Shown one piece after another: positions 18,315 to 27,381 of a stretch of 64,000 nt of DNA (positions within the stretch are counted from its first letter, which is position 1; every line of letters starts with the position of its first letter). The position numbers were made by a program, and so were the translations under genes. The DNA lies in assembly GCF_030160075.1 (NCBI RefSeq), contig NZ_BSNQ01000003.1, positions 1,734,328 through 1,798,327 on the forward strand, given 5' to 3'. This DNA comes from Dyella lipolytica (GTDB lineage: Bacteria; Pseudomonadota; Gammaproteobacteria; Xanthomonadales; Rhodanobacteraceae). Below the pieces are notes generated by a model, which worked only from the letters and a program-made list of their open reading frames with translations, was not told where the DNA came from and searched no databases.

Positions 18315-19382
18315 TCAATCGCCCATCTGCTTTTGTAGATGCTCGCGACGTTCCTGCGCGTCCAGCGACAGGGTGGCGATCGGGCGGGCGTCGAGCCGTT
18401 CCAGACCGATCTCCTCGTCGGTTTCCTCGCAGAAGCCGTAGCGGCCTTCTTCGATGCGGCGCAGGGCCTTGTCGATCTTGGAGATCAGTTTGCGGTAACG
18501 GTCGCGGGTGCGCAGCTCCAGCGAGTTTTCCGTTTCGCGGGTGGCGCGCTCGGCTTCGTCGCCGACATCACGCACTTCGTCGCGCAGGTTTTCCATGGTC
18601 TGGCGGGATTCCTCCACCAGCTGATCGCGCCACTCGCGGAGCTTGTTGCGGAAATAAGCGAGGTGGCGAGGATTCATGTACTCCTCGTCATTCGAAGGGC
18701 GATAACCCTTCGGCAGGTCAATATTGACCGTGGTGGGTAGTGCGTAACGGCCGTCTTCGCGGGTTACGCCATTGTCGAGAGTTGTAGCGGTGCTATTCAT
18801 TGAGGACTGCGGGGTCTTCTGTTTCTGAGTAGGGGTGTGGCGCGCCGTGGCGCTTGCCACGCGCGGTGCCGTCGGGCCGACGGCACTAGCCACCTTGCCC
18901 ACAATGGGGCGGGCGGCCTGGGGTGATGCGGTTACAGGTTTTACGGTCGGCGCAGGGGTGTGCGCCTTGGGTGCTACGGCCGGCTTGGCGGGTGCCGGAG
19001 CTGCTTTGGCGACCGGCTTGACGACTGCCGGCTTTACGACGGTTTTTTCAGCGACTTTCTTGACGGGTGCCGGCTTGGCGGGCGCGGCGTGCTTGGCTTG
19101 AGGCTTGGCCACGGCCTTTTTGACCGGAGCGCTTTTCTTCGGCTGCGGCTTGACGACAGGCTTGGCGGCTTTTTTCGCGACGACCTTCTTGGCAGGCGCC
19201 TTCTTGGCGGCGGCCTTCGCCGGTGCTTTCTTGACCGCGGCCTTCTTCACGGGCGCGGATGTCTTCGCGGACGACTTGGCGACGACCTTGGCCTTGCTGA
19301 CCTTGGCATCGTTGCCTTTACCCGCAGCCTTCCCTTGCTGAGCTTTCTTGGCGGCGGTCGGATTACGCGTGGTTTTCGCCAT
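18315..19382 (-). CDS. dksA: DksA-family RNA polymerase-binding regulator with long histone-H1-like N-terminus
   Basis: This 355-residue protein is more than twice the usual DksA length. Residues 1 to about 200 are almost only Lys, Ala, Pro, Val and Thr, in repeated AAKKAPAKK- and KPVAKAAPAPAK-like units. The DksA part follows: an N-terminal helix with YMNPRHLAYFRNKLREW, a coiled-coil tip GDEAERAT (DxxExA instead of DxxDxA) and NSLELRTRDRYRKLI. The zinc finger is degenerate: CEET and LSLDAQ keep only the first of four cysteines (C-x2-T-x17-S-x2-A). This occurs in other DksA groups, notably alphaproteobacterial ones. It should work with ppGpp at the RNA polymerase secondary channel; the tail could bind DNA or RNA. 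Confidence 0.88.
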   Translation of the reverse strand: MAKTTRNPTAAKKAQQGKAAGKGNDAKVSKAKVVAKSSAKTSAPVKKAAVKKAPAKAAAKKAPAKKVVAKKAAKPVVKPQPKKSAPVKKAVAKPQAKHAAPAKPAPVKKVAEKTVVKPAVVKPVAKAAPAPAKPAVAPKAHTPAPTVKPVTASPQAARPIVGKVASAVGPTAPRVASATARHTPTQKQKTPQSSMNSTATTLDNGVTREDGRYALPTTVNIDLPKGYRPSNDEEYMNPRHLAYFRNKLREWRDQLVEESRQTMENLRDEVRDVGDEAERATRETENSLELRTRDRYRKLISKIDKALRRIEEGRYGFCEETDEEIGLERLDARPIATLSLDAQERREHLQKQMGD

Positions 19383-19507
19383 TTACCTTCACCCATTTTG
19401 GCCGTGGCGGCCGGGTGTTATAGCCCAATACCCTTAACACCGGCAACCTTCCTTCTGGAATACTTGTGGCATTGGGTGCCACAGGCAGTTTCGGCAACGT
19501 GAATGCC

Positions 19508-19768
19508 GTGAGTCGATTGATCCTTTTCCTGCTCAACCTCTACAAGCGCTTCATGAGCCCCTTGCTCGGACAGCGTTGTCGCTTTTACCCCAGTTGCTCC
19601 GATTATGCACGGGTTGCCGTGTCCCGCTTCGGTCCTTGGCGTGGAAGTCTGCTTGCCGGATGGCGCATATTACGCTGTCAGCCGCTTTGTGCAGGGGGAG
19701 AAGATCCGGTGCCCGAACACTTCCATTTCCCCCGCTGCCGTAACCATGGAGAACCAGATGTCCACTGA
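19508..19768 (+). CDS. yidD: Membrane protein insertion efficiency factor YidD
   Basis: YidD (86 residues) carries the family motif [18 protein letters not shown] at about 17-34 and the second cysteine block [10 protein letters not shown] with DPVP. It helps YidC insert inner-membrane proteins. I choose GTG 19508 ([14 protein letters not shown]); an earlier GTG at 19466 would add a non-family stretch. It is not next to rnpA/rpmH/yidC as in most genomes. Here it overlaps the start of a dihydroorotase by 11 bp. It is divergent from dksA. Confidence 0.9.
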   Translation: MSRLILFLLNLYKRFMSPLLGQRCRFYPSCSDYARVAVSRFGPWRGSLLAGWRILRCQPLCAGGEDPVPEHFHFPRCRNHGEPDVH

Positions 19769-21095
19769 CTGGCTGATCAAGAATGCCGAACTGGTCAACG
19801 AAGGGCGCCGTTTCTACGCCGACCTGCGCGTGAAGCACGGCCATATCGAGACCATCGGCGGCGGCCTGGACGCGCGTCCGGGCGAGCAGGTGATCGATGC
19901 GGCCGGGCTGTTGCTGTTGCCCGGCATGATCGACGACCAGGTGCACTTTCGCGAACCCGGCCTCACCCACAAGGCTGACATCGCGCATGAATCACGCGCC
20001 TGTGCCGCGGGCGGCATCACCAGCTTCATGGAGATGCCCAATACCAAGCCGCCGGCGCTGGATCGCGACTCGCTAGAGGCAAAATACAGTCGTGGCGCCG
20101 AAACCTCGGCGGTTAACTACGCCTTCTACCTCGGCGCCAGCAACGACAATCTCGATGCGATCCGCGCGCTGGATCCGAAAGCCGCGCCGGGCATCAAGGT
20201 GTTCATGGGCGCATCCACGGGCAACATGTTGGTGGATAACCCGCAAACGCTGGACGCGATCTTTCGCGAAGCACCCACGCCGATCATCACGCACTGCGAA
20301 GACACACCGATGATCGATGCCTTGCACGCCAGGGCGCGCGAGACCTACGGCGACAATATTCCGGCGCGCGAGCATCCGCTGATCCGTTCGCGTGAAGCCT
20401 GCATCAAATCGACCCGGCTGGCGATTTCGCTGGCGCAGAAGCACGGTACGCGGCTGCACGTGCTGCATATTTCCACCGCCGACGAATTGGCGCTGTTCCA
20501 GCCCGGGCCGGTCAAGGGCAAGAAGATCACGGCCGAAACCTGCGTGCATTTCCTGCATTTCGACGATCGCGACTACGAGCGGCTGGGCTTTCTGATCAAG
20601 TGCAACCCGGCGATCAAGACGGCTGCCGACCGTGAGGCCATCATCAAGGCCGTGGCCGACGGCCGCATCGATGTGCTTGCCACCGACCATGCACCACATC
20701 TGCTGGAAGAAAAAGGTCAGCTCTACGACAAAGCGCCCTCCGGCTTGCCCCTCGTTCAATTCGCGCTGCAAGCGGCGCTGCAACGGGTGACCGAAGGCAA
20801 GCTAACGTTGGAACGCGTCGTCGAGGCGGTATGTCATGCCCCGGCCACGTTGTTCGACGTGCACGAACGCGGTTTTCTGCGCGAAGGCTACGCGGCCGAT
20901 CTGGTGCTGGTGGATCCACGCAAGTCGCATACCGTGCGGCGCGAAGAAGTGTTGTCGAAGTGCGCTTGGTCGCCGTTCGAAGGGTTTACCTTCAGCAGTT
21001 CCATAGTCGCCACTTTCGTCAACGGGCAACGCGTATGGGACGGTTCGCGCGTCGACGAAACCGTACGCGGTCAACGTTTGGCTTTTGATCGATAG
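19758..21095 (+). CDS. pyrC: Dihydroorotase (Bacteroidetes-like type)
   Basis: This 445-residue cyclic amidohydrolase converts carbamoyl-aspartate to dihydroorotate in pyrimidine synthesis. The active-site blocks are [39 protein letters not shown] with the lysine expected to be carboxylated, a THCED block and LATDHAPH. The first His of the usual HxH is Gln (QVH), a feature I recall from Bacteroides-type enzymes, which this sequence resembles. ATG 19758 has GGAGA six bases upstream; ATG 19746 is the alternative. The frame open back to 19605 overlaps yidD and is not used. Confidence 0.9.
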   Translation: MSTDWLIKNAELVNEGRRFYADLRVKHGHIETIGGGLDARPGEQVIDAAGLLLLPGMIDDQVHFREPGLTHKADIAHESRACAAGGITSFMEMPNTKPPALDRDSLEAKYSRGAETSAVNYAFYLGASNDNLDAIRALDPKAAPGIKVFMGASTGNMLVDNPQTLDAIFREAPTPIITHCEDTPMIDALHARARETYGDNIPAREHPLIRSREACIKSTRLAISLAQKHGTRLHVLHISTADELALFQPGPVKGKKITAETCVHFLHFDDRDYERLGFLIKCNPAIKTAADREAIIKAVADGRIDVLATDHAPHLLEEKGQLYDKAPSGLPLVQFALQAALQRVTEGKLTLERVVEAVCHAPATLFDVHERGFLREGYAADLVLVDPRKSHTVRREEVLSKCAWSPFEGFTFSSSIVATFVNGQRVWDGSRVDETVRGQRLAFDR

Positions 21096-21103
21096 GAATG
21101 GTC

Positions 21104-21134
21104 ATGCGCTGGCCTACGACAAGGGTCAGCGCAT
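21104..21134. terminator. Weak hairpin between convergent pyrC and the YbaY-type lipoprotein gene
   Basis: ATGCGCTG (21104-21111) pairs with CAGCGCAT (21127-21134) across a 15-base loop in the 43-bp gap between the converging genes. There is no T-run, so termination is uncertain. Confidence 0.3.
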
Positions 21135-21138
21135 GCGC

Positions 21139-21588
21139 TCAATGCGCCTCCGCCAAAACGACACGCACCGGACCATTGTTGCCGGAACGGCCCAGCACGC
21201 TGACGCGGCTATCGTTGAAAGCCACTAGCTGACCGCCTTGCTGGATGTGCGCCGATACGGCGAAATCCACCCCATCTTGCAGATCCGCAGGCTCGTAGCT
21301 CAACACAAATGTCACGGGCGACGCGCCGACCGGCGAGATGCGATCTTTAGCTATGACGCGAGCCGGTGCGTCCTGCCGACTGACATCGGAAAGGGTCACT
21401 TCCAGGTACGCATCGGCGGGAAGCGGCTGCGGAAGATCGAAATCGACCTCGCCGGTTATCGATTTCATCAGCGTTTGCTTTTGCGCTGCATCGTCGTTCG
21501 GTGTTGCGCTTTTACCGAAATGCGGCATCCAGCTGCATCCGGCGAGCACGAGCGCGCCGATCAATAGCAGGCCATAACGAGTCTTCAT
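21139..21588 (-). CDS. YbaY-family lipoprotein
   Basis: This 149-residue lipoprotein has a signal sequence with the lipobox LVLAGC at 14-19. The mature part is a single beta-rich domain (GEVDFDLPQPLPADAYLEV ... VSVLGRSGNNGPVRV) of the YbaY/YscW type. These are outer-membrane-facing lipoproteins of unknown role. It lies 81 bp downstream of folE2 on the same strand and may be its operon partner. Confidence 0.85.
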   Translation of the reverse strand: MKTRYGLLLIGALVLAGCSWMPHFGKSATPNDDAAQKQTLMKSITGEVDFDLPQPLPADAYLEVTLSDVSRQDAPARVIAKDRISPVGASPVTFVLSYEPADLQDGVDFAVSAHIQQGGQLVAFNDSRVSVLGRSGNNGPVRVVLAEAH

Positions 21589-21669
21589 ACGAACTCCTTG
21601 TCTACGCCGCGCAATGCACCTTCATGCTGCGCGATAAATCGTTGCATTCGTTCCGCGTCCATGGAGGAA

Positions 21670-22620
21670 TCAGGGTCGCTCGGCACCGTATCCGCCGGCG
21701 ACGCCCTTGCTCGCGTAAGCCACTGCATCGTGCGGATGCAGGCTTTCCTGGTGTTCGAGACGAACATGGAAGTCCGCGATGCGGTTATCGGCATCGAGTG
21801 CACGCTGGATGCGGCGCGCGGCGTCTTCGCAGAACATCAGGTTGCTGCCGTTGGCCAGTGCGAACGCCTGTTCGTCTTCGCGCTTGACCGCGGTCTGCAC
21901 CGGCGTGCCCAACGCGTGCTCGACGCGATCGAGCAGGTCGATCAGATTCAACGGCGCACCGTCGACAAAGCGCACCAGCAAGCGCGCGACGCTGCGTTGT
22001 GCATGCGGCGTGGCGACGATACCTTTCTCGCTACCCAGCCAGGCCAGAATGGCGGCGTGATCCAGCGGCTTGCTCGCGTCGAAATCCTTGGCGAACTGTT
22101 CCTGGATAAGCTGGCGAGACAAGGCCGCCGAGGCGGGACAAGTGGACGAATACACCACTTCCGTACCCAGTTCCATGCGGAAACCATCGGCACACAGGCT
22201 GGCCTCGATGGACACCGGATAGGCGCGCCAGCCGCTGTTCTCGCTACGCAACGCGGCGCGACGCACGAGTTGGTCGAAACGAATGCTGACGCGCGCGCGG
22301 TCGGCCAGATCCTTGTGCGATTCCAGGAAGGCGCGCAGCAAGGATTCGAGCATCCCTGCGTCGATCGTCTTCGCACTCAGGTATTCGTCTACCAACAGAT
22401 ACAGACGTGACATATGAATGCCGCGCCGGTCCGGGCGAGTGAGATTGACGAAGGCGCCGACCTGGGCGCTGGAGCGCTGCACGTCGCCGTCGCCGGCGTC
22501 GAAGCGCACTGGCACCTCGATGCCGTCCATCCCCACCCAATCCAGCGCGCCGGCCAGATGCGGCTGTGCCTGGGTGGCGACATCGGGCATCAGACGAACG
22601 GTGTTTTCGTGGCTATGCAT
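21670..22620 (-). CDS. folE2: GTP cyclohydrolase FolE2 (type IB)
   Basis: FolE2 (316 residues) opens GTP to dihydroneopterin triphosphate, the first step of folate synthesis. It is the metal-flexible alternative to FolE. The family core SSTCPASAALSRQ (about 156-168) holds the metal/catalytic Cys; GTEVVYSST and a MELGTE-type Glu precede it. The start at ATG 22620 has AGGAA eight bases upstream; the frame open to 22791 lacks family support. I saw no clear Zur box in the 110 bp upstream. Confidence 0.93.
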   Translation of the reverse strand: MHSHENTVRLMPDVATQAQPHLAGALDWVGMDGIEVPVRFDAGDGDVQRSSAQVGAFVNLTRPDRRGIHMSRLYLLVDEYLSAKTIDAGMLESLLRAFLESHKDLADRARVSIRFDQLVRRAALRSENSGWRAYPVSIEASLCADGFRMELGTEVVYSSTCPASAALSRQLIQEQFAKDFDASKPLDHAAILAWLGSEKGIVATPHAQRSVARLLVRFVDGAPLNLIDLLDRVEHALGTPVQTAVKREDEQAFALANGSNLMFCEDAARRIQRALDADNRIADFHVRLEHQESLHPHDAVAYASKGVAGGYGAERP

Positions 22621-22730
22621 GGGGTATTCCTGTAACAACCGGGCGATCGACCGCCGCGAGACACACCTATGTTGGGGCAGCTTTCCGCGTCGCAACAGGC
22701 CCGTGCAAGAAACAGTGCGTCTTGCCGGGG

Positions 22731-23588
22731 TCAGCTGTCCAGGTGCTTTCGCCAATGCCGCGCGGCCTGCCAGGCGCGGAAGGTGGCCCAAAACCCAACA
22801 TCCGGTGCGCCTTGCTGCAACACGACCAGTGGTTCGCCCGCGCGTGCCGCCTTGCGCACGAGGCGTTCGCCCTGACCCGCTTCCAACGCCCGGAATACGC
22901 TGAGTGGACCGGGGAGGTCGGCCGCGTCGCGCCAGGTCGATTGCAGATCGTCCAGCTGGGCCTTGATGGCCTGATCGCGAGCCTCGCTGCGTTCGCGCAG
23001 CCCCGTGCGACTAAGGCTGAATCGGGCGAGCCGCGCCATGGGCAGCGGCAGGCGGTCTCGCTCGGCATCGTCCTGCAGACGGCGCAGCGCATATAGCAGG
23101 TGGCTCAAGGTCGCCACACGTGTGGCGCGTACTGGCGATGCGGCTTCGCCGTACCACCAGGCGGTCTCGAGAGTCGCCAGCGCACCGTGCAACGCAGAGG
23201 CCGCGGTGAGCTGTGCCGGGAAATCTACCGCTGTGCCCTCTTCCAGCTGGGCCATCGCGGCCAGCACCGGTGCCAACCAGCGTTCCTGCGGCATCGCATG
23301 TGCGCGTTCATCGTCGAACAACACACGCGTTAAAGGATGTCTGCCACCACTGCTTGCGGCGCCGCTCAATTCTTCTGCCCACCAATTGAGCTTGGTGGCG
23401 GCGACCTGCGGCTCACGGATGCCATATGCGGCCGAGAGCAACTCTTGCTCCAGCGCTGCAAGCGCAACGTGTCCCGGATACTTGTCGGGCTCTACGAAAA
23501 CCAACGCCATCCGCTGCTGCGGCTGCACGGCCAGCCATTTGTCGACATAGCTCTGCAGCGCACCGTGCTGGACAACGTCATGACTCAC
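22731..23588 (-). CDS. Squalene/phytoene synthase-like protein
   Basis: This 285-residue, all-helical protein is of the squalene/phytoene synthase fold. It has KLNWWAEEL (about 68-76), the counterpart of the family's RLxWWRDEL, and LRRLQDDAERDRLPLP (about 169-184), the counterpart of the second aspartate motif. The first aspartate-rich motif expected before the WW block is not visible. It may therefore be a non-catalytic relative, as in the NDUFAF6 group, rather than a terpene synthase. It is the last gene of the mtaD-ubiG operon and overlaps the HAD phosphatase by 4 bp. Confidence 0.78.
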   Translation of the reverse strand: MSHDVVQHGALQSYVDKWLAVQPQQRMALVFVEPDKYPGHVALAALEQELLSAAYGIREPQVAATKLNWWAEELSGAASSGGRHPLTRVLFDDERAHAMPQERWLAPVLAAMAQLEEGTAVDFPAQLTAASALHGALATLETAWWYGEAASPVRATRVATLSHLLYALRRLQDDAERDRLPLPMARLARFSLSRTGLRERSEARDQAIKAQLDDLQSTWRDAADLPGPLSVFRALEAGQGERLVRKAARAGEPLVVLQQGAPDVGFWATFRAWQAARHWRKHLDS

Positions 23589-24259
23589 GCGGGAACCTTC
23601 AGCTTGAGCAGTTCACCGAGCTGGCGCGGATGTTCCAGCACCGCATCGGCACCCCAGGCGCGCGGATCGCCCCCATCGAGGTAACCCCAATGCACGGCGA
23701 CGGTGTACAGCCCGGCATCGCGACCGGCCTGCACGTCACGGCGATCGTCGCCGACGAATAGGCAGCGCGCGGGATCGAGTCCGGCGCGTTCGCAGGCTAG
23801 TAATACCGGTGCGGGATCGGGTTTGCGCACCGGCAGGGTATCGCCGGACACCACCGCGCAGACGCGATCACTCCACCCGATCTGATGCACCAGATCATCG
23901 GTGAGATAACCGGGCTTGTTGGTCACGATGCCCCATGCCAGCCCACCATGTTCAAGCGCATCGAGCAGCGGGACGATGCCTTCGAATGGGCGCGTATGCC
24001 GGGACATCATCGAGTGGTACAGCTCGAGATAACGCGGCATGCGTTCCAGCAGCGCTTCGTCGCTTTCGTCGAAAGCGCAACGCAGGATGGCGCGCGAACC
24101 ACGCGAGACGACCTCGCGCACCATGGCATACGGCGGCGGCGTTGCGTCGACTTCGCTGCAATACGTGACCAATGCTCCGTGCAGATCCGGTGCGCTGTCC
24201 AGCAAGGTGCCGTCGAGATCGAACAAGACACCTTGCGGCGATTCGGGTAGTGATTTCAT
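23585..24259 (-). CDS. HAD-family phosphatase, MupP or Gph
   Basis: This 224-residue HAD phosphatase has FDLDGTLLDS (nucleophile Asp14, Asp16), motif II in VTNKPG, motif III KPDPAP and motif IV GDDRRDV. By sequence it could be phosphoglycolate phosphatase. The gene order mtaD-ubiG-HAD is that of Pseudomonas, where the HAD member is MupP, the N-acetylmuramic acid 6-phosphate phosphatase of cell-wall recycling. I therefore leave the symbol open. It starts at ATG 24259 and overlaps ubiG by 4 bp. Confidence 0.85.
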   Translation of the reverse strand: MKSLPESPQGVLFDLDGTLLDSAPDLHGALVTYCSEVDATPPPYAMVREVVSRGSRAILRCAFDESDEALLERMPRYLELYHSMMSRHTRPFEGIVPLLDALEHGGLAWGIVTNKPGYLTDDLVHQIGWSDRVCAVVSGDTLPVRKPDPAPVLLACERAGLDPARCLFVGDDRRDVQAGRDAGLYTVAVHWGYLDGGDPRAWGADAVLEHPRQLGELLKLKVPA

Positions 24260-25011
24260 GCTGGTTTGCGTGCGCACAGGAGATAATTGACGGCCGTAAC
24301 TCGGCTTAGCCACGCCTTGCGGTTGAGCGGGTTGTAGCCGAGACCGCTGACATCCTCCAGTTCCAGCCCGGCTTGACGAAGTAGCCGCGCGAGCTCGGAA
24401 GGCTTGAGGAATTGCGAGTAGTGGTGCGTTCCACGCGGCAGCATGCGCGTGATGTATTCGGCACCGAGGATAGCCGCGCCGAACGCCACCGGCGTGCGAT
24501 TGAGGGTGGACATGAACAAGCGTGCGCCCGGCTTGAGCATCGCCGCCAAATCCTGCACCAAGGCAGCCGGATCGGGCACATGCTCGATCAACTCCATGCA
24601 GCACACCGCGTCAAAACTGGCCGGTTCGGCTGCCGCCAGTTCCGCGGAGGACTGCTTGCGGTAATCGACCTTGAGATTCGATTCGTACAAGTGCAGCCGG
24701 GCGATCTCGATGACTTTCAATCCAAGGTCGATACCGACTACATCGGCACCCGCACGCGCCAGCGCTTCGCTCAGCAGGCCGCCACCGCAACCGACATCGG
24801 CGATCTTTGCCCCGCGCAACGGCACGCGTGCGGCCACGTAGGCGGCACGCACCGGATTGAGGTCGTGCAGCGGTCGCGATTCGCCATCAGGATCCCACCA
24901 GCGCGCGGCCAGTTTGTCGAAGCGGGCGATTTCATCGTGGCTGACATTTGAGGAGTCCGCACGCGGATGTGCGGGATTTTGCGAGGGATTCGCATTTGTC
25001 GTATGCATCAT
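24256..25011 (-). CDS. ubiG: Ubiquinone biosynthesis O-methyltransferase UbiG
   Basis: UbiG (251 residues) does both O-methylations of ubiquinone synthesis with SAM. The SAM site is at about 69-90 (IADVGCGGGLLSEALA, VVGIDLG) and the family opening is present (ARWWDPDGESRPLHDLNPVR). Two ATGs stand next to each other (25011, 25008) behind AGGAG. It overlaps the HAD gene by 4 bp and lies 24 bp after the YciI gene. Confidence 0.95.
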   Translation of the reverse strand: MMHTTNANPSQNPAHPRADSSNVSHDEIARFDKLAARWWDPDGESRPLHDLNPVRAAYVAARVPLRGAKIADVGCGGGLLSEALARAGADVVGIDLGLKVIEIARLHLYESNLKVDYRKQSSAELAAAEPASFDAVCCMELIEHVPDPAALVQDLAAMLKPGARLFMSTLNRTPVAFGAAILGAEYITRMLPRGTHHYSQFLKPSELARLLRQAGLELEDVSGLGYNPLNRKAWLSRVTAVNYLLCARKPA

Positions 25012-25035
25012 CGTGCTCCTGGTGACTCGCCAAGC

Positions 25036-25290
25036 TTAGTGCGCATGCCATGCGTACACAGTGATGTCCCAGCCGCCGCTGGTGTGTGCCGGATCGCGGT
25101 GGGCAATGTCGATCGCCTCTTCCATCGATTCGGCGCGAAGCAAATAGGCACCGCCGGACTTGTCGCCAAATGCACCGGACATCTCATTGCGTCCTTGCGC
25201 GCGCAAGTCTTCCAGGAACTGCTGGTGCAACGTCACCACGGCAGGGTCGAAGTGCGGGCGGCGCAGGAGGATGACGAGATAACGATTCAT
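25036..25290 (-). CDS. YciI-family small protein
   Basis: This 84-residue YCII-like domain protein has an N-terminal strand MNRYLVILLRR, a His in TLHQQFLEDL, SGAYLLRAES-like strands and the C-terminal AHRDPAHTSGGWDITVYAW. The fold resembles muconolactone isomerase, and catalytic roles are known for few members. It lies between mtaD and ubiG, 29 bp after mtaD, so it is probably in the operon. Confidence 0.85.
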   Translation of the reverse strand: MNRYLVILLRRPHFDPAVVTLHQQFLEDLRAQGRNEMSGAFGDKSGGAYLLRAESMEEAIDIAHRDPAHTSGGWDITVYAWHAH

Positions 25291-25319
25291 GTCGATGCCG
25301 GTGAAGATCCGTATGACGT

Positions 25320-26651
25320 TTAGATTGCAGCGATGCGTTCGCGCCAGGCATGGGTGCGGGCGAGGATGCCGGCCGTATCCATGTCGACCAGCTCGCGGGC
25401 GGCCAGCTTGCGCTTGCCGGCGATCCATACATCGCTGACCTGGTGGCGTCCCGTTGCATAGACAAGCTGCGAAACGATATGAAACAACGGTTGGGTTTCC
25501 AGATCGCTAAGCCGTACCGCAGCGAGATCCGCCTGCTTGCCGGCTTCGATCGAGCCGATACTGGCTTCGAGACCCAGTGCCTTCGCTGCATGAATCGTCG
25601 CCGAGCGTAGCGCATAGCCGGCATCGAATGCAGCCGCATCTTCAGCTACCGCTTTGGCCAGCAGTGCTGCGGTGCGCATTTCGCCGAACATGTCCAGATC
25701 GTTGTTGGACGCACAACCATCTGTGCCTAGCGCAAGATTCACGCCGGCCTTGCGCAACTTTTCCGCCGGACAAAAGCCCGAAGCCAATTTCAAATTGGAC
25801 TCGGGGCAATGCACCACGGATACACCGGCTTCGGCACAAGCGGCGATCTCGCCCTCGGTAAGCTGCGTCATATGCACGGCGATCAGACGGTCGTTGACCA
25901 ACCCAAGCTTCTGCAAGCGCTGGAACGGACGCAAGCCGGTTTTTTTTCGCTCCTCGTCCACTTCATGCGCGGTTTCGTGCAGGTGCAGGTGCACGGGGAT
26001 ATCAAGTTGATCGGCCAGCACGCGGATGCGCTCGAACGATTCGTCCGACACCGTATACGGCGCATGCGGCGCGAACGCGGTGCGGATCAGCGGATCGCTG
26101 CGAAAGCTGTCGTGTGTTTCGCCTGCGCGCTCGAAATATTCGTCTGGTGTTCTGGCCCAGGCGGTTGGGAATTCGATCACCGGCAATCCGACTACGGCAC
26201 GAAAACCAAGCTTTCGGTAAGTCGCGCCCATCGCGTCGGGAAAGAAGTAATTTTCGTTGGTGCAGGTCGTACCCCCTCGCAACATCTCGGCGACCGCCAG
26301 CTCCACGCCGTCGCGCACGAACTCCGGGCCGATCACTTTGGCCTCAACGGGCCAGATGTGTTGTTGCAGCCAGACCATCAGCGGCAGGTCGTCGGCGAGA
26401 CCGCGCATCAGCGTCATGGGGTTGTGCGTGTGGGTGTTGATCAGGCCGGGGATCAGCACGTGTTCGCCCAGCTCGACACGCTCGCGCGGCGCATAAGCGG
26501 TGCGTGCCTGCGCGATCGGGAGTATGTCGACGATGCGATCGCCGTTGATGGCTAGCGAGTGATGTTCCAGCACCACGTCGTGCGGTTCGACAGGCACGAC
26601 CCAGCGGGCCTCGATAAGTAGATCGACGGTCTGCGGAGCGTTCTGGCTCAT
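25320..26651 (-). CDS. mtaD: 5-methylthioadenosine/S-adenosylhomocysteine deaminase (TRZ/ATZ family)
   Basis: This 443-residue amidohydrolase deaminates methylthioadenosine (and S-adenosylhomocysteine) to the inosine forms. Metal residues are visible: NTHTHNP, HLHLHETAHE, AVHMTQL and LGTDGCASNNDLDMF. It is linked to ubiG, which produces S-adenosylhomocysteine, as in Pseudomonas. ATG 26651 (MSQNAPQTV) follows AAGGCGA; the longer frame from 26693 has no support. It heads the operon mtaD-yciI-ubiG-HAD-PSY-like. Confidence 0.9.
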   Translation of the reverse strand: MSQNAPQTVDLLIEARWVVPVEPHDVVLEHHSLAINGDRIVDILPIAQARTAYAPRERVELGEHVLIPGLINTHTHNPMTLMRGLADDLPLMVWLQQHIWPVEAKVIGPEFVRDGVELAVAEMLRGGTTCTNENYFFPDAMGATYRKLGFRAVVGLPVIEFPTAWARTPDEYFERAGETHDSFRSDPLIRTAFAPHAPYTVSDESFERIRVLADQLDIPVHLHLHETAHEVDEERKKTGLRPFQRLQKLGLVNDRLIAVHMTQLTEGEIAACAEAGVSVVHCPESNLKLASGFCPAEKLRKAGVNLALGTDGCASNNDLDMFGEMRTAALLAKAVAEDAAAFDAGYALRSATIHAAKALGLEASIGSIEAGKQADLAAVRLSDLETQPLFHIVSQLVYATGRHQVSDVWIAGKRKLAARELVDMDTAGILARTHAWRERIAAI

Positions 26652-26793
26652 CGGTGTTCGCCTTGCGGGGAGTGATACGAGATGGGGCGGCACATCTTAC
26701 GATGCCCGCCCCGGTGATTTTGGCCCGTCATTCCGGTTTGCACTGCGATGACAAACTGGCAAAAGCGCAAACCAAAGTTTGCGCACCGGTTCG

Positions 26794-27360
26794 TCACTTC
26801 ACGCGGCTGACATATTCGCCGGAACGCGTATCGACCTTGATGATCTCTTCCTGGTTCACGAACAGCGGCACGCGCACCACGGCACCGGTTTCCAGCTTGG
26901 CCGGTTTGCCGCCACCGCCGGAGGTATCGCCACGCAGGCCCGGATCGGTCTCGACAATCTTCAACTCAACGAAGTTCGGTGCCTGCACCGAGATCGGACG
27001 ACCGTTCCACAGGGTTACGACACACTCTTCCTCACCCTTCAGCCACTTGGCGGCATCGCTCATGGCGGCCGCGTCGGCTTGATGCTGTTCGAACGACTCC
27101 TGCTGCATGAAGTGCCAGAACTCGCCGTCGCTGTAGAGGAACTGCATGTCGGTATCGACTACGTCCGCGCCTTCGAACGATTCGCTCGACTTGAGGGTCT
27201 TTTCCGTGGTGCGGCCGTTGAGCAGGTTACGGATCCTGATGCGGGTGAAGGCCTGGCCCTTGCCCGGCTTGATGAACTCCGCCTCGACGATAACGTAGGG
27301 ATCGCCGTCGACGATGATCTTCACACCGTTCTTGACGTCGTTGAGACCGTAACTGGCCAT
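26794..27360 (-). CDS. efp: Translation elongation factor P
   Basis: EF-P (188 residues) rescues ribosomes stalled on polyproline. The modification lysine is Lys34 in [10 protein letters not shown], the beta-lysylation type of site. All three OB-like domains are present. The enzyme making the beta-lysine (EpmB) is encoded divergently just upstream; the ligase EpmA is not in the window. GGAG lies close to ATG 27360. Confidence 0.97.
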   Translation of the reverse strand: MASYGLNDVKNGVKIIVDGDPYVIVEAEFIKPGKGQAFTRIRIRNLLNGRTTEKTLKSSESFEGADVVDTDMQFLYSDGEFWHFMQQESFEQHQADAAAMSDAAKWLKGEEECVVTLWNGRPISVQAPNFVELKIVETDPGLRGDTSGGGGKPAKLETGAVVRVPLFVNQEEIIKVDTRSGEYVSRVK

Positions 27361-27381
27361 GCATTTCGCTCCAATAAGGAA

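Noticed and set aside
21585-21803. Small minus-strand frame of 72 codons at the folE2 end
   Set aside because: It overlaps folE2 in another frame and lacks a ribosome site or recognisable features.
22621-22730. Zur box upstream of folE2
   Set aside because: FolE2 genes are often zinc-regulated, but no GTTATA-type dyad is present in this gap.
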